The notes: a model not told the origin generated them from the letters alone. DNA of 52,250 nt from Pseudomonas huaxiensis (GCF_003231275.1 NZ_QKVL01000040.1:1-52250), one strand, 5' to 3'. Positions 25,494-35,719 are shown, numbered from the stretch's first letter. Numbers and translations are program-made.

Positions 25494-28400
25494 CTAGATA
25501 CTCAGGAAAAGACCAGCGGCGGCCTTGTCGATCCGGCTGCGGTAGATCTGAATCACCTTCTGGCTGTCTTTCTCGGTTTTCAACTGGTACTGCCCGCGAT
25601 CGAAACGCTGCTCACGGGTTTTCAGGTGGGCGGCGGTGAAGTCAGCCGGCGGCGCCTCAAGACTGGCGTAGTGGAAGTGGGCATACCACAGCACCTCACC
25701 GGACAGCTCACTGATCACGTATTCCTGCAGGTAATCCTGAGGCTGATCCTTACGCCGCGCGCTCGCTTCGCGGCCCTTGGGACGAGTGATGACCACCTGC
25801 TCCTGTGACTTGAGATAAGCCACGCGCGAAGCCGTGGGCGGCTGGGCCTTGCTGATCGAGATGCGCAGTTGCCGCCCCTCCTCGCGCATTGCCTCGGCCT
25901 TGTCGCTCAGTGCCTTGGCTTCCAGCGCGGCATCGCGCCCGCTCGCTTGACTGTCCACCTGGTTATTGGTGGTCAGGCTGTTCTCGATCTGCTGGGCCAA
26001 TCGTTCAAGCGGCCGTGCCTGATGAGTCAGGATTTCTTCCATCTCCACGGCGACGGTGGCGGTTCGCGCCTGCGCTCGGGCCTTGCGCACCTGACGGTCG
26101 GCTTCGGCGAGCAGACTGGCACTGCGCTTGAGCAGCGTGGCGATGCTTGCGCTCTGTTGCGGACGATCAGACGAGGCCTCGGCTGCTGGCTCGGAATCGA
26201 GCATTTGCCAGACACCCGGTTCGGCGGTTTCCTCAAAACGGGCCAACTCACTGTTCTCCAGCGGCTCGACCACCACCGTCTCGACCTTGCCCGCCTTCGA
26301 CTTGCGCTGCCGCGCGACCACCACGCCGCGGTTGCGGGTCTTGATCACCACCTGCTTGCGATCGGCCGGTGGCACATGCGCCTCGCTGTCGCCAGACTGG
26401 GCGCGAATCAGTGCGGCGAGCGCCTCTTCGGCATCCTGCTCAAGCACGCGTAGCGTACTGATCAACCCCGCGAGCCAGCGCCCGCCTGGCTCAGTGGTGG
26501 TGTCCGCCAAGGCCGTGCCCATACCCTCGCGGGCCATCGCGTACTTGCGCGCGCAGCCGTCGAGAACCGCAATGCGCTCCTGCTCGGTGAAACCCTCCTC
26601 GCTCTCCAGTTCGATTTGCATTTGCAAGGCCAGGCGCACCAGTTTGATCGATTCGTAGAGTGCCAAGTCATCGCGTTTCTCGGTACCGAGAACAAGCACC
26701 GCCGTAATGTTGAACTCACTGGATCGCCAAGCCCAGAGCGAGGGTGCCGAACGCCGGATACGGAGAAACTCGGTGACCAGCCCCGGCCCCATCGGCATTA
26801 CTCTGCTCAATTGCTGACACAGCTCGCGCATCTCTGCGAATGTGGTTATTGCATCAGCGATAAGTGCCTTGGCGCTTTCACACTCGACCAGCAAGGCTTC
26901 GTAGTAATCACCTTGCCTGGCCGCAGCGCTGTAGCCTTCGCCCCGCCGCACCTCCATGGCAATGGTGCCGAACCGGCTGTCGGTCAACTGTGATTTGAGC
27001 ACGTGGAGCAGTTGCGAGCGATTGCTCACCTGCTCGAACAGGTAGCGGGCATGCTCTTGATTGAAGTGCGGCTGGCTCTTCAATTGGTTCAAGGCGATAT
27101 AGTTTTCATCGATCTCCTTCACCAATCGACTATGGGCGCGCAAACCATCGGCGTAACGGCTAAGCAACGGCTCGGAAGGGCGCGGCTCAATGCTGGTGTC
27201 CCGCAGGTCTTTTTCAAGTACCAGGTTCAGGGCCAGCCGCTGCCCCAGAAGATCGACATGCCGGCCCTCCAGCTCGGTGATGCGCTGCCGGTTGGCGACC
27301 CGCATTTGTTCGATGCGCCTGCCCAGCGGCATGCCGCCGCGCAGGCGCATGCCAAGGTCGAATTGCCACGTCCCGGAAGCGTCAAGGCGCAACCAGGGGC
27401 CCAACTGGCCCGATTCACCCACCACCCGCACTTCATCGTCGCTGGCATGCACTTCATACACATGACCTTCGACACGCGCCCACCAGCGACGCTGATACTG
27501 GAACAACCCGGCCATAGGGCCATCGGACACCGCCACACCCAATTGCCCGGGCGTCAGGTCCACCTGGCAAGACGCAAGCGACTCGCGCTGGGCTTGACTC
27601 AGGTGTTGTGTCACGGTTGCCCAACTGAAATCGAGCTGGGTCAATGCGTCACCCGACGGGGAACCGGCCGGTTCAAGCCTCCACTGCGGCACTGCCGAGA
27701 CATCAGCCCTCGCCGGATCAACCTCGGGCATGCCAGGGCCCACCCCCAGAATGCCAGGCGCGGGCGGGAGGGCCGTCAACATCAACGCGAGGTTGAACAG
27801 GTGGGAGATCAACTGTGCCTCGGGCGGCTCGCTCTGCTGCAAGTCGCTTTGCAGGTCAGCGAAGGCCTGCACCATCCAGGTCGAAACCGCGACCGGTCCG
27901 TTGAGCAACGGCAACAAGGTGTTGAACATCAACAAGCCCAATTCCTGGTAGGCCGCCCAACGGTTCTCGCTGTTGGACACCGACTGGTCCTCGGCCCGGC
28001 TCAGCAATTCCTGCGCGCAAGACTCATAAAGGTGCTCCAGTACATTGCCTCTCAACGTTGCCTCGCCCAACCTGGCCGGCGGCGGGACCTCGAACGGCCC
28101 GTACTCCGCGCCGGGCGTGTAGCGCAGGACATGCGGCTGCTCGAACCCGCCCTTACCGTAGACGGCCTGTGCGCGCTCATCCAGCCGTGCCAGCAGGTCC
28201 TCCTGTAACGCCTCTTCCTGGCACACGGCCTGGAACAATGCCTCGCGGCTGGCGAACTGGCGAAGCGGCTGCCGATGCAACGGGCGGTACAGCACGCTGG
28301 GGCCACTATGAAAGTCGAAACGTTCGATCAGATAGGCGTTGTGCGCCACATCCGCAGTGGCGCCCTCCCGCGCGATGAAAGACAAGGGGTGCAGGCGCGC

Positions 28401-30077
28401 GACATCCGGCTCGCCGCGCTCCGGGCGAAACACCCCGTTAACCAACTGCACGCCCATGGCAGTGATGCCGTCCTGCCCGCGCAGCTTTTTCTCCAGCGCC
28501 AGCAGCGGCAGTTGCAGGCGCACCTGTTCGATGAACAAACGCTGACGATGGGGCAACGCCACCGGGTCATCGAGCAGCGTGCGCCGCAGCAGCTCGGGAT
28601 ACGCCTTGCCCAGGTCGAGTCGGGCCACCAATGCCTTCGCGTAGTCCAGGCTCAACCAATCCGGCATCCCGCTGCCATCACGCATGTGCAAGGCCACGGT
28701 CCCGGCGCGCAGCGCCGTCAGGTTTTCCAGGGCAAACTGCGGCAGGCTCAGCCGTACAGTCTCGTGAGTGCCAGTGGCGACAAAGTTGCCGCCGCTGCCA
28801 CTGCCACTGGCAGTAACCCGATCGTTGACCACTTCGACCGCGTCGACGTCGAGCGCGCTCGCCTCGGGATGATCCTGCACAATGGCCGCGTGCACCTGCT
28901 CTCGGGCGTACTGGCTGATCGGCTGGATGTCGTAGAGAAACGACCGGCCGCCACTGCTTTGCTGCAAGCTGGCCAGTTCGATCAAGCCATCGCCATAGGC
29001 CCTGCGGTCCTCGATACTCGCCGTTTTTAGCCAGTCCGGCAGCACAGCAAAATGCAGTTGCCAGAGGCTGTGTTGATTCTCCTCGCAGATCTGTAGCAAC
29101 GACGTGGCTTCATCCAGACGCCGGGCCAACGCCCCGACCGGATCACCCTCCGTTTCAGCGATCGAAGTGGCGATCCTGTCAATCAACAACAGTTGTTGCT
29201 CGAGCAGCAGCCGCGCCTGAGTCAAGAACACTGAATCGCGGGTGCTGTACAGGTGCAGGCCGAAGGGTGTCACGCCACGCCGCTCACCACCAAACGCCAA
29301 CATGTGCAGCAACGCCTGACGTGAATCGAAACGGTACACGCGGCCAGACAGGCTGTAGAGCATCACCAGGGTGCGTTGTTGTTCGGGCATCTCCCGCTCG
29401 ATCAACACCGCACTGGCCAACTCGGCATCCAGCCATTGCCAGGGACCGATATCCAGGCTCAACAACCAGACACGGGTGTCGCCGAGATTTCCCAGCTCGG
29501 CGCGCTGGTCGGCCTCAGGGCGTAGAGCGACCACCAAAGCCGTCGCGGCCTCCTGCGAATCGAGCGTGCCGTCAATGCGTTCGAGCCCGATAACCGCCTT
29601 GCACTGTTCCTGCAAGTAGGACGCCAGCCACTTCCATGGGCTGGGCTGTCCTGCCGCGCCATGCCCCCAGTAGGCCACCAGGCGCAGCTTGTATTCATCC
29701 AGCAGAAAAGGTCCGCACTCGTTGAGCAGCTTGTCCACAGCCTGTACGTCTGTCGTGCTCGACTGAGGAAACTCCGCGCCAGGCTGGAGACTGAGAAAAT
29801 CCTGGCCGCTCAAAAGACGCGGGGAGTCTGGCCGGCAAAAACGCTCGATCAACGCATCGGCGAGGGTTTGAACCCGGTAGCCGTTATCCGCGACCCAGCG
29901 GAACAGCCTTATCTGCTCAGGCCCCGGGCCAGCGATCCGGCGCTCGAGCCACTGTTGTTCGATGATATGCCTCGCCACCTCGCGCAAGCCAGGTCGGAGG
30001 ACGAAATGACGGGCAATCGGGCCACAGAGCGTTGCGCTCAAGGCCAGTTGCCCGTAGGGCGACAAGGTCGGGGTCAT
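25494..30077 (-). CDS. Giant DUF6543 ('dermonecrotic toxin domain') protein without NEL domain
   Basis: A protein of about 1,527 residues with no signal peptide or membrane helices. It resembles large Pseudomonas proteins annotated as dermonecrotic-toxin-domain (DUF6543): about residues 855-925 carry FQYQRRWWARVEGHVYEV followed by LGPWLRLDASGTWQFDLGM and MRLRGGMPLGRR, a signature I associate with this family. About 1290-1400 is charged and probably coiled coil; the last about 110 residues (LKSQEQVVIT ... VLWYAHFHYAS ... KVIQIYRSRIDKA) form a distinct end domain. No leucine-rich repeats or CxD E3 motif. ATG at 30077 is spaced nine bases from AGGA; ATG at 30083 is closer. It lies 78 bases after the hydratase gene. 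Role unknown; toxin or effector is inferred. Confidence 0.75.
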   Translation of the reverse strand: MTPTLSPYGQLALSATLCGPIARHFVLRPGLREVARHIIEQQWLERRIAGPGPEQIRLFRWVADNGYRVQTLADALIERFCRPDSPRLLSGQDFLSLQPGAEFPQSSTTDVQAVDKLLNECGPFLLDEYKLRLVAYWGHGAAGQPSPWKWLASYLQEQCKAVIGLERIDGTLDSQEAATALVVALRPEADQRAELGNLGDTRVWLLSLDIGPWQWLDAELASAVLIEREMPEQQRTLVMLYSLSGRVYRFDSRQALLHMLAFGGERRGVTPFGLHLYSTRDSVFLTQARLLLEQQLLLIDRIATSIAETEGDPVGALARRLDEATSLLQICEENQHSLWQLHFAVLPDWLKTASIEDRRAYGDGLIELASLQQSSGGRSFLYDIQPISQYAREQVHAAIVQDHPEASALDVDAVEVVNDRVTASGSGSGGNFVATGTHETVRLSLPQFALENLTALRAGTVALHMRDGSGMPDWLSLDYAKALVARLDLGKAYPELLRRTLLDDPVALPHRQRLFIEQVRLQLPLLALEKKLRGQDGITAMGVQLVNGVFRPERGEPDVARLHPLSFIAREGATADVAHNAYLIERFDFHSGPSVLYRPLHRQPLRQFASREALFQAVCQEEALQEDLLARLDERAQAVYGKGGFEQPHVLRYTPGAEYGPFEVPPPARLGEATLRGNVLEHLYESCAQELLSRAEDQSVSNSENRWAAYQELGLLMFNTLLPLLNGPVAVSTWMVQAFADLQSDLQQSEPPEAQLISHLFNLALMLTALPPAPGILGVGPGMPEVDPARADVSAVPQWRLEPAGSPSGDALTQLDFSWATVTQHLSQAQRESLASCQVDLTPGQLGVAVSDGPMAGLFQYQRRWWARVEGHVYEVHASDDEVRVVGESGQLGPWLRLDASGTWQFDLGMRLRGGMPLGRRIEQMRVANRQRITELEGRHVDLLGQRLALNLVLEKDLRDTSIEPRPSEPLLSRYADGLRAHSRLVKEIDENYIALNQLKSQPHFNQEHARYLFEQVSNRSQLLHVLKSQLTDSRFGTIAMEVRRGEGYSAAARQGDYYEALLVECESAKALIADAITTFAEMRELCQQLSRVMPMGPGLVTEFLRIRRSAPSLWAWRSSEFNITAVLVLGTEKRDDLALYESIKLVRLALQMQIELESEEGFTEQERIAVLDGCARKYAMAREGMGTALADTTTEPGGRWLAGLISTLRVLEQDAEEALAALIRAQSGDSEAHVPPADRKQVVIKTRNRGVVVARQRKSKAGKVETVVVEPLENSELARFEETAEPGVWQMLDSEPAAEASSDRPQQSASIATLLKRSASLLAEADRQVRKARAQARTATVAVEMEEILTHQARPLERLAQQIENSLTTNNQVDSQASGRDAALEAKALSDKAEAMREEGRQLRISISKAQPPTASRVAYLKSQEQVVITRPKGREASARRKDQPQDYLQEYVISELSGEVLWYAHFHYASLEAPPADFTAAHLKTREQRFDRGQYQLKTEKDSQKVIQIYRSRIDKAAAGLFLSI

Positions 30078-30155
30078 GCTCATACTTCCTGGTACTGGAT
30101 GGAAGTCGCATTTCACCCCCGGCCCTTATAGCCCTGGCGGTACATCTTGCTCGGA

Positions 30156-30929
30156 TCAACGATCCTTGAACTGCGCCTCGCGCTTGGCGATGAACGCCGC
30201 CATGCCTTCCTTCTGGTCTTCGGTGGCGAATGCGGCGTGGAATACCCGACGCTCGAAGCGCACGCCCTCGGACAGGGTAACTTCGAAGGCGCGGTTGACC
30301 GATTCCTTGACCATCATCGAAATCGGGATCGACTTGCTGGCGATCACCGCCGCCACTTTCAGCGCTTCATCGAGCAGTTCGGCCTGCGGCACGATGCGCG
30401 CCACCACGCCGGCGCGCTCGGCTTCCTCGGCGCCCATCAGGCGGCCGGTCAGGCACAGTTCCATGGCCTTGGCCTTGCCCACCGCGCGGGTCAGGCGCTG
30501 GGTACCGCCCATGCCCGGCAGCACGCCGAGGTTGATTTCCGGCTGGCCGAACTTGGCGTTGTCAGCGGCAAGGATGAAATCGCACATCAGCGCCAGTTCA
30601 CAGCCGCCACCGAGGGCGAAGCCGGACACCGCGGCGATGATCGGCTTGCGCCGGTTGGCGACGCGGTCGCAGTCGCTGAACAGGTCATCGACGTAGATCT
30701 GCGGGTACGTCAGCTCGGCCATTTCCTTGATGTCGGCCCCGGCGGCGAACGCCTTGGCCGAGCCGGTGAGAACGATGCAACCGATGTTGGCGTCGGCTTC
30801 GAGGCTGTCCAGCGCCTGGTTCAGCTCGCCGATGATCTGGCGATTCAGGGCGTTGAGCGCCTGGGGCCGGTTGAGCGTAATCAGGCCGACCTTGCCACGG
30901 ATTTCCAACAGAATGGTTTCGAACGTCAT
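30156..30929 (-). CDS. Enoyl-CoA hydratase
   Basis: Crotonase-family enzyme of 257 residues that hydrates 2-enoyl-CoA to 3-hydroxyacyl-CoA. The oxyanion-hole segments AFAAGADIKEM and ALGGGCELALMCDF and the catalytic glutamate region LGVLPGMGGTQRL (Glu in GQPEINLG nearby) are present. ATG at 30929 follows GGGAGC; it starts 15 bases after the acyl-CoA dehydrogenase stop. Fifth gene of the five-gene operon whose order matches P. putida PP_2213-PP_2217, linked to short and branched acyl-CoA use. Confidence 0.92.
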   Translation of the reverse strand: MTFETILLEIRGKVGLITLNRPQALNALNRQIIGELNQALDSLEADANIGCIVLTGSAKAFAAGADIKEMAELTYPQIYVDDLFSDCDRVANRRKPIIAAVSGFALGGGCELALMCDFILAADNAKFGQPEINLGVLPGMGGTQRLTRAVGKAKAMELCLTGRLMGAEEAERAGVVARIVPQAELLDEALKVAAVIASKSIPISMMVKESVNRAFEVTLSEGVRFERRVFHAAFATEDQKEGMAAFIAKREAQFKDR

Positions 30930-30943
30930 GCAAGCTGCTCCCT

Positions 30944-32071
30944 TCAAAGATTGCGCGCAATGACCATGCGCTGAATGTCGCTGGTGCCTTCGTAGATCTG
31001 GCAGACCCGCACATCGCGGTAGATCCGCTCCAGCGGGAAGTCGCTCAGATAGCCATAACCGCCCAGGGTCTGCAAGGCATCCGAACAGACCTTTTCGGCC
31101 ATTTCCGAGGCGAAAAGCTTGGCCATCGAGGCTTCCACCAGCGCCGCCCGCCCGGCATCACGCAGGGCCGCAGCATGATGCACCATCTGCCGGGCCACGG
31201 CGATGCGCGTGGCCATGTCGGCGAGACGGAACGCCACGGCCTGGTGCTCGATCAGCGGCTTGCCGAAGCTCTCGCGCTCGCGGGCGTAGTCGCGGGCCAC
31301 TTCGAACGCGGCGCGGGCCATGCCCACCGATTGCGCGGCGATACCGATGCGGCCGCCTTCGAGGTTGGCCAGCGCGATCTTGTAGCCCTCGCCCTCCTCG
31401 CCCAGGCGGTTGGCCACCGGCACGCGCACGTCATCGAAGACGATCTGGCAGGTGTCGGAGGCGTGCTGACCGAGCTTGTCCTCGACCCGCGCCACCTGAT
31501 AACCAGGGCTGTCGGTGGGTACGATAAAGGCGCTGATGCCGCGCTTGCCCGCAGCAGGATCAGTCACGGCAAACACGATCACCACCCCGGCATTGCGGCC
31601 GGAGGTGATGAACTGCTTGCAGCCGTTGATCACGTAGTGGTCGCCGTCGCGGCGGGCACGGGTCTTCAAGCTGCTGGCGTCGGAGCCGGCTTGCGGCTCG
31701 GTCAGGGCGAAGGCACCGAGCATGGCGCCGCCGGCCAGCGGGACCAGGAACTGCTGTTTCTGCGCCTCGTTGCCGAACTTGAGGATCGGCACGCAGCCCA
31801 CCGAGTTGTGCACGCTCATGATGGTGGAGCAGGCGCCGTCGCCGGCGGCGACTTCTTCCAGGGCCATGGCGTACGCCAGGTAGCCGGTGTCGCAACCGCC
31901 CCACTGCTCCGGCACCAGCATGCCGAAGAAACCCATGTCGGCCATTTCCGCCATCGCCTCTTTCGGGAAGCGGTGCTCGCGGCTCCATTCCTCGGCGAAC
32001 GGCCGCAGGCGTTCCTGGGCGAACTGCCGCGCTGCGTCGGCGATCTGTTGTTGCTCGTCGTTAACCAGCAT
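30944..32071 (-). CDS. Acyl-CoA dehydrogenase (short/branched-chain type)
   Basis: A 375-residue FAD flavoenzyme introducing the 2,3-double bond into acyl-CoA. FAD and substrate motifs include ALTEPQAGSDASSLKTRA and YVINGCKQFITSGRNAGV; the catalytic Glu lies in the C-terminal QIYEGTSDIQR segment of short-chain enzymes. ATG at 32071 (MLVNDEQQQ) is eight bases after the thiolase stop; longer in-frame sequence upstream is antisense-like shadow within the thiolase gene. The short spacing indicates one transcript. Confidence 0.92.
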   Translation of the reverse strand: MLVNDEQQQIADAARQFAQERLRPFAEEWSREHRFPKEAMAEMADMGFFGMLVPEQWGGCDTGYLAYAMALEEVAAGDGACSTIMSVHNSVGCVPILKFGNEAQKQQFLVPLAGGAMLGAFALTEPQAGSDASSLKTRARRDGDHYVINGCKQFITSGRNAGVVIVFAVTDPAAGKRGISAFIVPTDSPGYQVARVEDKLGQHASDTCQIVFDDVRVPVANRLGEEGEGYKIALANLEGGRIGIAAQSVGMARAAFEVARDYARERESFGKPLIEHQAVAFRLADMATRIAVARQMVHHAAALRDAGRAALVEASMAKLFASEMAEKVCSDALQTLGGYGYLSDFPLERIYRDVRVCQIYEGTSDIQRMVIARNL

Positions 32072-32079
32072 GGTGCACC

Positions 32080-33273
32080 TCAGTTCAGGATCTCGACGGC
32101 CATGGCCGTGGCTTCGCCGCCGCCGATGCAGATTGCCGCAACGCCACGGCGCAGGCCTTTCTGGCGCAGGGCCGACAACAACGTGACGAGGATGCGCGCG
32201 CCGGACGCACCGATCGGATGGCCCAGGGCGCAAGCGCCGCCGTGGATGTTGACCTTGTCGTGGGACAGGTCCAGCGACTGCATCGCTGCCAGAGTGACCA
32301 CGGCGAAGGCCTCGTTGATCTCGAACAGGTCGACCTCGGCCAGGCTCCAGCCAGTGCGCTGCATGAGTTTTTCGATGGCGCCGATTGGTGCGGTGGGGAA
32401 CAGCGCTGGCGCGTCGGCGAACGCCGAGTGGCCGTGGATCACCGCCAGTGGCTTGAGCCCCAGGCGGTCGGCGCGGGAGCGGCGCATCAGCACCAGCGCC
32501 GCGGCGCCGTCGGAAATCGAACTGGAGTTGGCGGCAGTCACCGTGCCGCCGTCGCGGAAGGCCGGCTTGAGTTGCGGGATCTTGTCCAGGCGGGCCTTCG
32601 GCGGTTGCTCGTCATCGCTGATCAGCACCTTCTCTTTGCCTACGGTGACTTCCACCGGCACGATCTCGGCGGCGAAGCTGCCGTCCTTGATCGCCTGTTG
32701 CGCACGGGTCAGCGAGGCAATGGCGAAATCGTCCTGGGCCTGGCGGCTGAAGCCATTGGCCTCGGCGCAGTCTTCGGCGAAGGTGCCCATCAGGCGGCCT
32801 TTGTCGTAGGCGTCTTCAAGGCCGTCGAAGAACATGTGGTCGATGATCCTGCCATGGCCCATGCGATAACCGCTGCGGGCCTTGTCCAGCAGGTACGGGG
32901 CGTTGGACATGCTTTCCATACCCCCGGCGACCACCACCTCGGCGCTGCCGGCCAGCAGCAGGTCATGGGCCATGATCGCGGCCTGCATGCCGGATCCGCA
33001 CATCTTGTTCAGGGTGGTGCAGGTGGTGCCTTTGTCCAGGCCGGCACCCAGTGCGGCCTGGCGGGCCGGCGCCTGGCCGAGGCCGGCGGGCAGCACACAG
33101 CCGAACAGCACCTGCTCGACGCTGTCGGCAGCAATGCCGGCGCGCTCCACCGCACCGCGAATGGCGGCGGCGCCCAACTGCGGCGCGGTCAGGCTCTTGA
33201 GGTCACCCTGCAGGCCACCCATGGGGGTGCGCACGGCGCTGACGATTACGATCGGGTCATTGGCGAGGGTCAT
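32080..33273 (-). CDS. Acetyl-CoA C-acyltransferase (thiolase)
   Basis: A 397-residue thiolase that cleaves 3-ketoacyl-CoA. Catalytic residues: Cys in TLNKMCGSGMQA, His in NIHGGACALGHPIGASG, and Cys in AAICIGGGEATAM (the usual CxG). ATG at 33273 follows AGGAG; five in-frame codons upstream are not needed. Lies 15 bases after the SDR stop. The P. putida counterpart has been called fadAx. With the SDR it would complete degradation of 2-methyl-3-hydroxybutyryl-CoA or a straight short chain. Confidence 0.92.
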   Translation of the reverse strand: MTLANDPIVIVSAVRTPMGGLQGDLKSLTAPQLGAAAIRGAVERAGIAADSVEQVLFGCVLPAGLGQAPARQAALGAGLDKGTTCTTLNKMCGSGMQAAIMAHDLLLAGSAEVVVAGGMESMSNAPYLLDKARSGYRMGHGRIIDHMFFDGLEDAYDKGRLMGTFAEDCAEANGFSRQAQDDFAIASLTRAQQAIKDGSFAAEIVPVEVTVGKEKVLISDDEQPPKARLDKIPQLKPAFRDGGTVTAANSSSISDGAAALVLMRRSRADRLGLKPLAVIHGHSAFADAPALFPTAPIGAIEKLMQRTGWSLAEVDLFEINEAFAVVTLAAMQSLDLSHDKVNIHGGACALGHPIGASGARILVTLLSALRQKGLRRGVAAICIGGGEATAMAVEILN

Positions 33274-33288
33274 GATCTTCTCCTGCAA

Positions 33289-34056
33289 TTACTTGGCAGC
33301 CATGCGCAAGGCGCCGTCGAGACGGATCACCTCGCCATTGAGCATGCTGTTTTCAATGATGTGGCGAGCCAACGCGGCATATTCCACCGGGCGGCCCAGG
33401 CGTGGCGGGAACGGCACCCCGGCGGCCAGCGAATCACGCACGTCCTGGGTCATGCCGGCCATCATCGGGGTTTCGAAAATACCGGGGGCAATGGTCATCA
33501 CGCGGATACCGAAGCGCGCCAGTTCGCGGGCGGCGGGCAAGGTCAGACTGGCGATGGCGCCCTTGGACGCGGCATAGGCGGCCTGGCCGATCTGGCCGTC
33601 ATAGGCAGCGATGGAGGCGGTGTTGATGATCACCCCGCGTTCGCCATCGGCATCGGCCTCGCCTTCGGCCATGGCCGCGGCCACCAGGCGCAGCATGTTG
33701 AAGCTGCCGATCAGGTTGACGTTGATCACCCGGCTGAAGCTGTCCAGGCCATGCGGGCCATTTCTGCCGAGGACTTTCTCGGCGCCGACGATGCCGGCGC
33801 AGTTGACCAGCCCGTGCAGGCTGCCAAACGCTTCGACGGCAGCATCCACCGCAGCCTGGGCCGCGGCTTCCTGGCTGATGTCGGCGACGGCATGGCGGGC
33901 GTTCTCGCCCAGCGCTTGCGCCTTGGCGGCGACCGCCTCGGCATTGAGGTCCACCAGCATCACCCGGGCGCCGGCCTGGATAAGCATTTCCGCTGTGGCG
34001 GCGCCGAGGCCCGAGGCCGCGCCGCTGACGATGAAGTTCTTGTTGGCTATTTGCAT
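33289..34056 (-). CDS. Short-chain dehydrogenase, type II 3-hydroxyacyl-CoA dehydrogenase (HSD10-like)
   Basis: A 255-residue SDR with NAD motif VSGAASGLGAATAE, NAG-like segment VNCAGIVGAEKVLG, and catalytic Ser/Tyr/Lys in NTASIAAYDGQIGQAAYAASKGA. Length and sequence fit the HSD17B10/type II group, which oxidises 3-hydroxyacyl-CoA including 2-methyl-3-hydroxybutyryl-CoA in isoleucine breakdown. ATG at 34056 is ten bases after the acyl-CoA synthetase stop. The P. putida counterpart has been called fadB2x. Confidence 0.92.
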   Translation of the reverse strand: MQIANKNFIVSGAASGLGAATAEMLIQAGARVMLVDLNAEAVAAKAQALGENARHAVADISQEAAAQAAVDAAVEAFGSLHGLVNCAGIVGAEKVLGRNGPHGLDSFSRVINVNLIGSFNMLRLVAAAMAEGEADADGERGVIINTASIAAYDGQIGQAAYAASKGAIASLTLPAARELARFGIRVMTIAPGIFETPMMAGMTQDVRDSLAAGVPFPPRLGRPVEYAALARHIIENSMLNGEVIRLDGALRMAAK

Positions 34057-34066
34057 GGTGCTGTCC

Positions 34067-35719
34067 TCAGGCGCTGGCTTTGTGGGCTTGCGCTGCTTGT
34101 TGAAGGGCGATTTCCTGATTGCGCAGGATGAAACGCTGCAGCTTGCCGCTCGGGGTCTTGGGCAGCTCGCTGACGAATTCGATTTCACGGGGATAAGCGT
34201 GGGCGTACAGGCGCTGGCGCACGTGCTGGCGCAGGATTTCCGCCAACTCGTCGTTGGCCGCGTGGCCGCTACCGAGCACGACGAACGCTTTGATCAGTTC
34301 GGTGCGTTCCGGGTCGGGCTTGCCGATCACCGCCGCCTCGATTACCGCCGGGTGCTCGATCAGCGCGCTTTCCACATCGAACGGGCCGACGCGGTAGCCG
34401 GAGGTGGTGATCACGTCGTCGCTACGCCCCACGAAGCTGATGCTGCCGTCCGGGTTCAGCTCGACGGTGTCGCCGCTGAGGTAGTACTTGCCCACAAAGG
34501 CCTTGGTCGGCAGACCGTGGTAACCACCGAACCAGCACAGCGGCGATTGCTCGCGGTCAACGGCAAGGATGCCCGGTTGTCCGGCCGGCAGTTCCTGGTG
34601 CTGCTCATCGAGCACCACGATGCGGTGACCGGGAATCGCGTAGCCGGCAGAGCCCAGGTGAACCGGGTGCTCCAGGCCGTGATGGTTGCACAGCACCATG
34701 CCCAGCTCGGTCTGGCCGTAGTGGTCGTGAATGGTCACGTCCAGCTGGTCGCGGAACCAGCGGATCACTTCAGGGTTAAGCGGTTCGCCGGCGCTGCTCA
34801 CCACCCGCAGGCGGCCTTTGATCGGCGCGGAAAACCCCTCGCCGGCGGCGATCAACATGCGGTAGGCGGTCGGCGAGCCGGCCAGGTTGGTGATGGCGTA
34901 CTTGTCGATGACCCGGCAGGTGCTCTCGACGCTGAACGGCCCATCGAAAAACGTCGTCGCGTGGCCCAGGGACAAAGGCCCAGTGACCGCATAATAGAGA
35001 CCATAGGCCCAGCCCGGATCGGCCAGGTTCCAGAAATTGTCGTCGGGACGCAGGTCGATGGCGTCACGCATGTAGCCCTGGAAAGCGACGATAGCGCGCA
35101 GCGGGACTTCCAGCGGTTTGGCCGGGCCGGTGGTGCCGGAGGTGAACATCAGCAGGAACGGCGCCTCGCCCGGCAACAGGAGCGGCTCGCAGTGCGGGTC
35201 GGCAGCCTCGATTTCACGGTGAAAATCCAGATCGCCACGGCTGGCATCAGCCTGGACGCAGATGATCGTCGGGCAGTCTTCGACATCATCGAGCTTGCCG
35301 CGGTTGTTCGGGTCGGTGACCACCACCTTGGCACCCGAGGCGTGCAGCCGGTGCTCGATGGCTTTCGGCCCGAACGCGGTAAACAAGGGTTGATAGACCG
35401 CGCCAAGACGCCAACTGGCGAGCACCGTCACCAGCAACTCGACAGTGCGCGGCAACAGCCCCGCTACCCGGTCGCCGGGGCAGACGCCCTGGGCCTTGAG
35501 CACATTGGCAAAGCGCGCGGCGCGGGCCTGCAGATCGCTGAAACGGTAACTGGCGCTTTGTCCATCACGCCCTTCACAGTGAAGAGCGATACGGTCGCCA
35601 CCGGCATGTCGGTCACAGCATTCGACACAGGCGTTGAGCGCCTCGAGACTGCCGGCCAGCGCCGCACGGGACGCTTGCGGGTAATTGAAGGTACGTGCCG
35701 CCGCGCTGTAATCACGCAT
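34067..35719 (-). CDS. AMP-binding acyl-CoA synthetase
   Basis: A 550-residue ANL-superfamily ligase that activates a carboxylic acid to its CoA ester with ATP. The phosphate loop LMFTSGTTGPAKP, A5 motif YGQTELGM, A8 hinge GRSDDVITTSGYRVGP and the acetylation-prone catalytic Lys in PKTPSGKLQR are intact. First gene of the five-gene operon. AGGAG precedes the ATG. Substrate is likely a short or medium, possibly branched, acid; the sequence alone does not define it. The 146 bases upstream separate it from the LRR-NEL gene and contain a hairpin. Confidence 0.92.
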   Translation of the reverse strand: MRDYSAAARTFNYPQASRAALAGSLEALNACVECCDRHAGGDRIALHCEGRDGQSASYRFSDLQARAARFANVLKAQGVCPGDRVAGLLPRTVELLVTVLASWRLGAVYQPLFTAFGPKAIEHRLHASGAKVVVTDPNNRGKLDDVEDCPTIICVQADASRGDLDFHREIEAADPHCEPLLLPGEAPFLLMFTSGTTGPAKPLEVPLRAIVAFQGYMRDAIDLRPDDNFWNLADPGWAYGLYYAVTGPLSLGHATTFFDGPFSVESTCRVIDKYAITNLAGSPTAYRMLIAAGEGFSAPIKGRLRVVSSAGEPLNPEVIRWFRDQLDVTIHDHYGQTELGMVLCNHHGLEHPVHLGSAGYAIPGHRIVVLDEQHQELPAGQPGILAVDREQSPLCWFGGYHGLPTKAFVGKYYLSGDTVELNPDGSISFVGRSDDVITTSGYRVGPFDVESALIEHPAVIEAAVIGKPDPERTELIKAFVVLGSGHAANDELAEILRQHVRQRLYAHAYPREIEFVSELPKTPSGKLQRFILRNQEIALQQAAQAHKASA

